From the NCBI GenBank assembly GCA_030159075.1, contig BROG01000546.1, forward strand, positions 431,001-495,000: a DNA stretch of 64,000 nucleotides, written 5' to 3'. Every line of letters begins with the position of its first letter. Position 1 is the stretch's first letter. The position numbers were made by a program, and so were the translations under genes. Below, one piece after another: positions 58,993 to 64,000 of the stretch. This stretch comes from Atrina japonica. Lineage: Eukaryota; Mollusca; Bivalvia; Pterioida; Pinnidae. Under the pieces are notes generated by a model, which worked only from the letters and a program-made list of their open reading frames with translations, had not been told where the DNA came from and did not search any database.

Positions 58993-60900
58993 GTTTGGAA
59001 ATGTCACCAATTTTTGCTACATATGTAGGTAATTTTTACCCATGCTATAAACTGATGCCAATCATGTAGTCTTCTTTTGCATGCCACTTCAGAAGTGTCA
59101 AGGAACCTCGATTTTAAGTCTCTCCAGAGAGACCTGTGACTTTCAATATGTATGAATTTAGCCTCCACGTTGTTTTTTGTAAATCTATTTCAAACTTCAG
59201 AAATTTAAATCTATTTCATCAAGGTATGTGTTGTTCTGTTGGAACTAATTAGCACACAAACCGAGAAAAGCTACGAGTTGGACATTACATGTAGTTCCGG
59301 CCATACAATGCATGTGGATAACACGTGTGTGCTTTCAGAAATGCCAGAATCTGGTGACATTATATACTGTTTTTTGCTGGGATTCCCCTTCTACACATAC
59401 ACGCGTATCCTTGCACATCATAAAGCTCAACCGCTGTTATATCAACTGAGTACAACATGTATGCTTCTCAAAGAAGAAGTAACTTAAATTAACCCCCAAC
59501 AGATTTTTGTATATTTTATAAAGGCTGTTGATTTTTGTAAGACAGTTTCAGAGTAGATGTTACACTGCTCACTATACTTAACTGAAAATGATGTTAAAAA
59601 TGATCATGTAAAGGGGAATAACTCTAAAACAAAAATCAGGACAAATTCAGTTAAAAGTAAATCATAACTTGGGGGTTTTGATTTGTAATATAAGGTATAT
59701 GTATGTCTTAGACTAACTATTTGTTTTTATATCATTAAATATTATATCACGAGTCTATTAAATGTATACAGACAGCTTTATAAGGACCGTCATTAATCTG
59801 ACAACTGACAGGATTTTTCTGCGAACAAACATACATGATGTTATTAACCTTTGATATAACAGAATTCACAGCTTCCGACAGTGAAATTTTTAGTCAAAAA
59901 ATTCTGTGATGTTCAATGTAATGTCACAAACATGCCCCATCAGGTTTAATTATTGGTTATATATTTGGGTTGTTTACTGACAGAATTAAGGAGTGACAGA
60001 TGTTGTAAACGATTTGTACCTGTAAACGATTTGTACCTGTAAACGATTTGTACCTCTGGAACCTTGTGCACTCGAGTGTTATGAAAAGCATGCTACACTG
60101 AAAGACCTAGATTTTGACCGGCTCTTGTACATGTATACACATATATCTGCAGAGATGTTTTCACAGAGCCTGAACACTTTTTTTTGTCAAGAATATTATC
60201 TTAGTGACCAGATAAAAGTAAGCATGTAATTAGTCTAAATAATGATGCTTGATTACATCAGTGAGCATCACCAGCTGGATAATTACTGTAGCGATTGAAA
60301 TGCGACTATCAGAACACAATGATTTTGGGATAAATTCAGGTAAAGAATTTAAACTAACACATTTATATATATATATATATAGTCACAGAATATGTTGTTA
60401 AACACATGTTAAAGGAATTAATAAATAACACTTTAATTATGTGTTTACACAGGCTCCAAATAAACAGTATTTCATCTACTGACCGCCAATTATACACATA
60501 CATAAATAAGAATTACCACAGAGGGAAATAACTCTGCGACATTTATTTATAAGAGCAAATTCTTGACAACGACAAAATCTCCAAGGGATGAACATGTTTG
60601 TTATAAAGATGGTTCACAGTATGTTGAAATAGCTATGCCAGAGCTCTTGGCGGAGAGAGAGACCATGCTTGCAAAGCCTTTCTCCGTGTCAAGAGCATGG
60701 GCATAAATATTTCAGCATTTGCATTCAGTAAAATTTTTATCATAAATTATTATCAAGGAATTGAGGATCATAATCTTAAATATTTTATTTTCTTCACAAT
60801 AAACCATAATTACATAAAACATTTGTGTACGGTTACATGACATCATTATAACCCGTATGAATATAACATACAAGTACTCCTGGAACCTCAAAACCGATTC
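58993..60900. other. no confident gene; short tandem repeat
   Basis: A 17-bp unit TGTAAACGATTTGTACC is repeated three times at 60,005-60,055. A plus-strand frame at 59,239-59,487 (MELISTQTEKSYELDITCSS) has no known family. The last exon of MICOS10 (minus strand, only a few codons) could lie in or left of this stretch but cannot be located by eye. Confidence 0.4.
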
Positions 60901-61184
60901 AGTTTGTTTGTTATTGTTTAATGTCCCCCCACTCAAGAATAATTCACTCATATGGAGACATCACCAAATGCCGATGAAAATCTTCAAATTTTGGCCTATA
61001 CTTGGCACTTACGACCATTGAGCAGTGGGAGTTCTTTAACGTGCCGACATCTACTGTGACATGAGACCTCGGTTTTTACTGTCTCATCCGAAGGACAGGA
61101 AACCAACCTGCCGTTGGCTGGACTCGAATTCATGACCTCAAGATCAAGAGTCTAGTGTGCTACCGACTGAGCCAGGCTGGCTCT
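60901..61184 (-). mobile_element. tRNA-derived SINE (copy 3)
   Basis: Reverse orientation: AGCCAGGCTGGCTCT at the tRNA-like head, GGACTCGAATTCATGACC over the B box, GAGGGTTCTTTAACG-like body (GAGTTCTTTAACGTGCCGAC), and tail TTGTTATTGTTTAATGTCCC. A likely target duplication TTCAG flanks it (about 60,897 and 61,183). Confidence 0.88.
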
Positions 61185-61426
61185 TCAGTAAATGGAAAAT
61201 GCAAATAGGATATATAATAATTCAGTAATATTTCATCATCAAATTGTGATTGAAAGTATTAACAAATCAAGTTGATCTAGAAAATCTACAAAATGTCTGT
61301 TTCTTTTTATTAGCAAGACCTCAACTTGATTTGTCAAATACTAAAGAACATTAATTACATGTACATATATGAAGTAAGATCCTTGCAAGTTTTAGCAGGA
61401 AACATTCTGGACACAACAAAACAAGA

Positions 61427-61845
61427 GGCCCATGGGACACATCATTCACCTGAACTGCATTGGTATTGTAAAAATATGGGAATCCCAATTTACAATTTAT
61501 TATAACATTCCTTGGGAGTAGAGAAGATTTAAAATTTAAGAAATGAATGAAAATGACAAAGTCGAGAAAGATGTCAAAAACAAGTCAAAAATTAATATTC
61601 CAATATATTCCAAAAACAGGAAATTGAATCATGCAAACTTGATAGAGGACCTTAAGTACTCGCTTCTTTAAGTTCTTGTTTCATCGAAATTCCTTCAGCA
61701 GTTTTCGTGAAGATGTCAAAAATGTGAAAAGTTAACTGACTGACACACAGACAAATGGACAGCATGATGGACAGATGACTGAGTCACTGACAAAAGGTGA
61801 TCAGGAAAGCTCATTTGAACATTTGGTTCATGTGAGCTAATATAA
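61427..61845. repeat. dispersed repeat related to the 54/58-kb arms
   Basis: Begins AAGAGGCCCATGGGACACAT with CATTCACCTGAAC, ends GTTCATGTGAGCTAAT. It shares the GAAAATGACAAAGTC and TTCCTTCAGCAGTTTT-style blocks with the arms at 54.2-54.5 kb. A shorter, diverged relative. Confidence 0.7.
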
Positions 61846-61923
61846 ACAATACTGTATATAATGTTTTAAAAGGTTTTCCATGTAACATGACACTACATGG
61901 TAGTAAGAATCTTTTGTTCATAC

Positions 61924-62033
61924 CTTTACTCGTTTACTATGTAGTAAGTATGGTTGTCCAAAATCATTTTGACAATTGGCATATCCCATTCCCAGACCAA
62001 AGCCTGAGCCGAAAGCTAATGGCCATGCTTTTC
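61924..62033 (-). CDS. MICOS10: MICOS complex subunit Mic10, internal exon
   Basis: 110-bp exon, read right to left, bounded by acceptor TTCTGTTATAG and donor GTATGAAC. Joined in phase to the exon at 63,666 it encodes WPLAFGSGFGLGMGYANC followed by QNDFGQPYLLHSKRVK. Mic10 is a small inner-mitochondrial-membrane protein that oligomerises through two glycine-rich membrane hairpin segments to bend cristae junctions. This exon holds the second segment (GSGFGLGMG) and the conserved WPLAFGSG, C and QPYLLH-like positions. It ends on a codon boundary. The few last codons must lie on a further exon to the left, which I could not place. The gene spans a 49-bp minisatellite intron. Confidence 0.9.
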
Positions 62034-62284
62034 CTATAACAGAATAAACATATATGATTTACAATACAGACATGAGTAACAAGCATATATAAATATATAT
62101 AAATATAAATATATAAATGTATATTCTCAGAGATCCAGACGAAGTTAATACTAATACTATATTAAGTTGTGACTGTAATTGAACATTCCATAAAGATTGT
62201 CGATAAAAAAAAAATTTTTTTTTAAAACGGCAGTAAAATTTTCCGAATCGTGTTGATTTCCTCGGGTCAATGGGTAAACAGCAA
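62034..62284. other. MICOS10 intron sequence
   Basis: Starts at the exon's acceptor (minus strand). AT-rich, with a poly-A/T hairpin AAAAAAAAATTTTTTTTTA near 62,206-62,224. Confidence 0.7.
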
Positions 62285-63400
62285 ACAAACTTAATTTTAT
62301 TTTAGGCCTAAGTGATAACCACAAGTGCAAGCAGTGACCTGTTCTGAACTAACTGATAATCACAGTGCAACCAGTGCAGGGTATGATCTATTCTGACCTA
62401 CACAAATGTACACCTCACTGATAACCAAAGTTCTGCAAGTGCAGGGACTGACATATTTCTGACCTAACTGATAATCACAATGCTACAAGTGCAGGGACTG
62501 CCCTATTCTGACCTAACTGACAATCACAGAGGTATCAGTGCAGAGACTGCCCTATTCTGACCTAACTGATAATCACAGTGGTATAAGTGCAGAGACTGCC
62601 CTATTCTGACCTAACTGATAATCACAGTGCTACAAGGGCAGGAACTGATCTATTCTGACTTAACTGATAATCACAGTGTTACCAGTGCAGGGACTGATCT
62701 AATTGGTAATCACAGTGCTACAAGTACAGGGACTGATCTAATTGGTAATCACGGTGTTACACATACAGGGACTGATCTAATTAGTAATCATAGCGCTTCA
62801 AGTGCAGGGGCTGCTCTATTCTGACTTAACTGATTATCGGTGATACAAGTGAAGGTAGTGGTTTATTCTGACCTAACTGATAATGGCAAGAGTGATCTAC
62901 TCTGACCTAAGTGATAATCATAGTGCTGCAAGTGCAGGGACTGATCTATTCTGGCCTTTCTGATAATGGCAGGGACCAATCTATTTTGACCTAACTGATA
63001 ATCATAGTGCTACAAGTGCATGACTGATAATCACCGTGTTACCAGTGCAGGGACTGATCTAATTGCTAATAATAGTGCTTCAAGTGCAGGAACTGATCTT
63101 TTCTGACCTATATGATAATCATAGTGCTACAAGTGCATGAATTAACATCATCAAGATGTAGGGATTGATCTATTCTGACCTAACTGATAACTAAAAGTGC
63201 AGGGACTGATCTATTCTGACCTAAGTGATAACCACAGTGCTACAAGTGCAGGGACTGATCTATTCAGACCTACAGCTAAGTGATAACCATAGTGCTACAA
63301 GTGCGAGTGCTGATCTATTCTAACCTAAGTGATAACCAAAAGTGCAGGGACTGATATATTCTGACCTAACTCATGACCAGTAACTGATAATCTATGTGGT
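62285..63400. repeat. 49-bp minisatellite inside the MICOS10 intron
   Basis: About 22 degenerate units of TGACCTAACTGATAATCACA + GTGCTACAAGTGCAGGGACT + GATCTATTC. Many units are truncated. Several resemble a 36-bp subtype (GATCTAATTGGTAATCACAG). Confidence 0.93.
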
Positions 63401-63665
63401 ACTTAAAAACTTAGGATTTACTCAAGTTTCAAATTTGTATTCATTTTGGCTAATACTGAAATCTGACTTGCTCGTCTGGTAAAGTTGATAATATTTCTCA
63501 GACTTGAGTAAATTTGTAAATCTAAGTTTAATGGTGCCGGGCCAAGGTCCCTTTCACCTTGTCCTTAACTGAACGACATTGATTTTGATAATGATAAACA
63601 CCATGTTGCAACTTGACTTCTAGGCCATCAAATGCTTCACTGCTGTACGCAGTACAAATACTTAC

Positions 63666-63713
63666 GTTTGAAAAATAATGCAGACAGTACCAAACCAACA
63701 CCAATACCTGTGG
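63666..63713 (-). CDS. MICOS10: MICOS complex subunit Mic10, upstream internal exon
   Basis: 48-bp exon, minus strand, between acceptor TTTTCTCTTACAG and donor GTAAG. It encodes TGIGVGLVLSALFFK, which matches the first glycine-rich membrane segment (G-G-G-L--..FFKRR) of Mic10. Phase 1 at its 5' end and 1 extra base at its 3' end join correctly to the exon at 61,924-62,033 to give FFKRKAWPLAFGSG. The N-terminal exon, with the conserved 'GRKWDRC'-like start, is not in the remaining 290 bp and must lie beyond the right edge. Confidence 0.88.
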
Positions 63714-63831
63714 CTGTAAGAGAAAATAAAAAAATAAACATCAGTTCAAACTGATAATGATACAAAGAATACATTCTGCTTTGTAAGTTTGTTCCTTGAT
63801 TACAGTATGAATGTACAATGCACCCTCATAT

Positions 63832-63858
63832 ATATATATATATATTATATATGTATGT
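63832..63858. repeat. (AT)n microsatellite
   Basis: Short AT run in the MICOS10 intron. Confidence 0.85.
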
Positions 63859-63937
63859 GTACAATATATACTCAACCCATCAAGAAACGTACATGTAGTT
63901 ATCGTGGGCCAAATTGGGTCTATTGACAAAAAATAAT

Positions 63938-63941
<4 letters not shown>

Positions 63942-64000
<59 letters not shown>
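63942..64000. repeat. poly-G run reaching the window end
   Basis: At least 59 uninterrupted G. The true length is unknown because the window ends here. Confidence 0.95.

Noticed and set aside
59239..59487. 82-codon plus-strand ORF (MELISTQTEKSYELDITCSS)
   Set aside because: Reasonable composition but no motif, no splice sites that frame it well, and no homologue I recognise.

Overview
The window reads as animal nuclear DNA, most likely from a bivalve or another mollusc. It is AT-rich, has introns, and is packed with (AT)n, long minisatellites, foldback elements, tRNA-derived SINEs and decayed retroelements. The only conserved housekeeping gene I recognise is a two-exon part of the mitochondrial cristae gene MICOS10 (Mic10), on the minus strand at the right edge. 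The phylum assignment is inferred from repeat style, not from a diagnostic gene.

Region by region: 0-9 kb holds a foldback element, fragments of a Penelope-like retroelement (PLE), a possible terminal coding exon at 4.4 kb, simple repeats, a Tc1-like transposase remnant and a SINE. From 9.6 to 12.5 kb a 2.4 kb inverted-repeat element interrupts a 34-bp minisatellite. From 12.5 to 18.3 kb lie more PLE pieces, a decayed pogo/DDE-type transposase and a LINE reverse-transcriptase relic. From 18.6 to 46.2 kb the framework is a duplicated family of rhodopsin-like receptors: copy 1 (20.9-22.0 kb) lacks TM1-5, copy 2 (42.0-44.0 kb) has all seven segments but one frameshift, and copy 3 (45.0-46.2 kb) is broken. 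All three carry a 39-bp coding minisatellite in the third intracellular loop. A non-coding exon with splice signals is duplicated upstream of copies 1 and 2.

The spaces between receptor copies hold nested mobile DNA. An L1/Tx1-like LINE (23.9-29.1 kb) is itself interrupted by two PLE fragments, one with a hammerhead-ribozyme motif. A 4.58-kb element (32,564-37,143) has palindromic-satellite inverted termini and a 6-bp target duplication, and contains a 258-bp poly-G tract. Next to it is a GC-rich element of about 3.9 kb (37.5-41.4 kb) with its own inverted repeats and broken virus/Polinton-like genes.

From 46.2 to 50.6 kb there are five consecutive minisatellites, the last split by a SINE. 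From 52.5 to 59 kb there are two inverted-repeat elements. The right end has a SINE, a 49-bp minisatellite sitting in the MICOS10 intron, and a poly-G run that reaches the last base.

Few sequences here look able to make protein today. MICOS10 and possibly receptor copy 2 are the likely functional genes; nearly everything else is repeat or relic.
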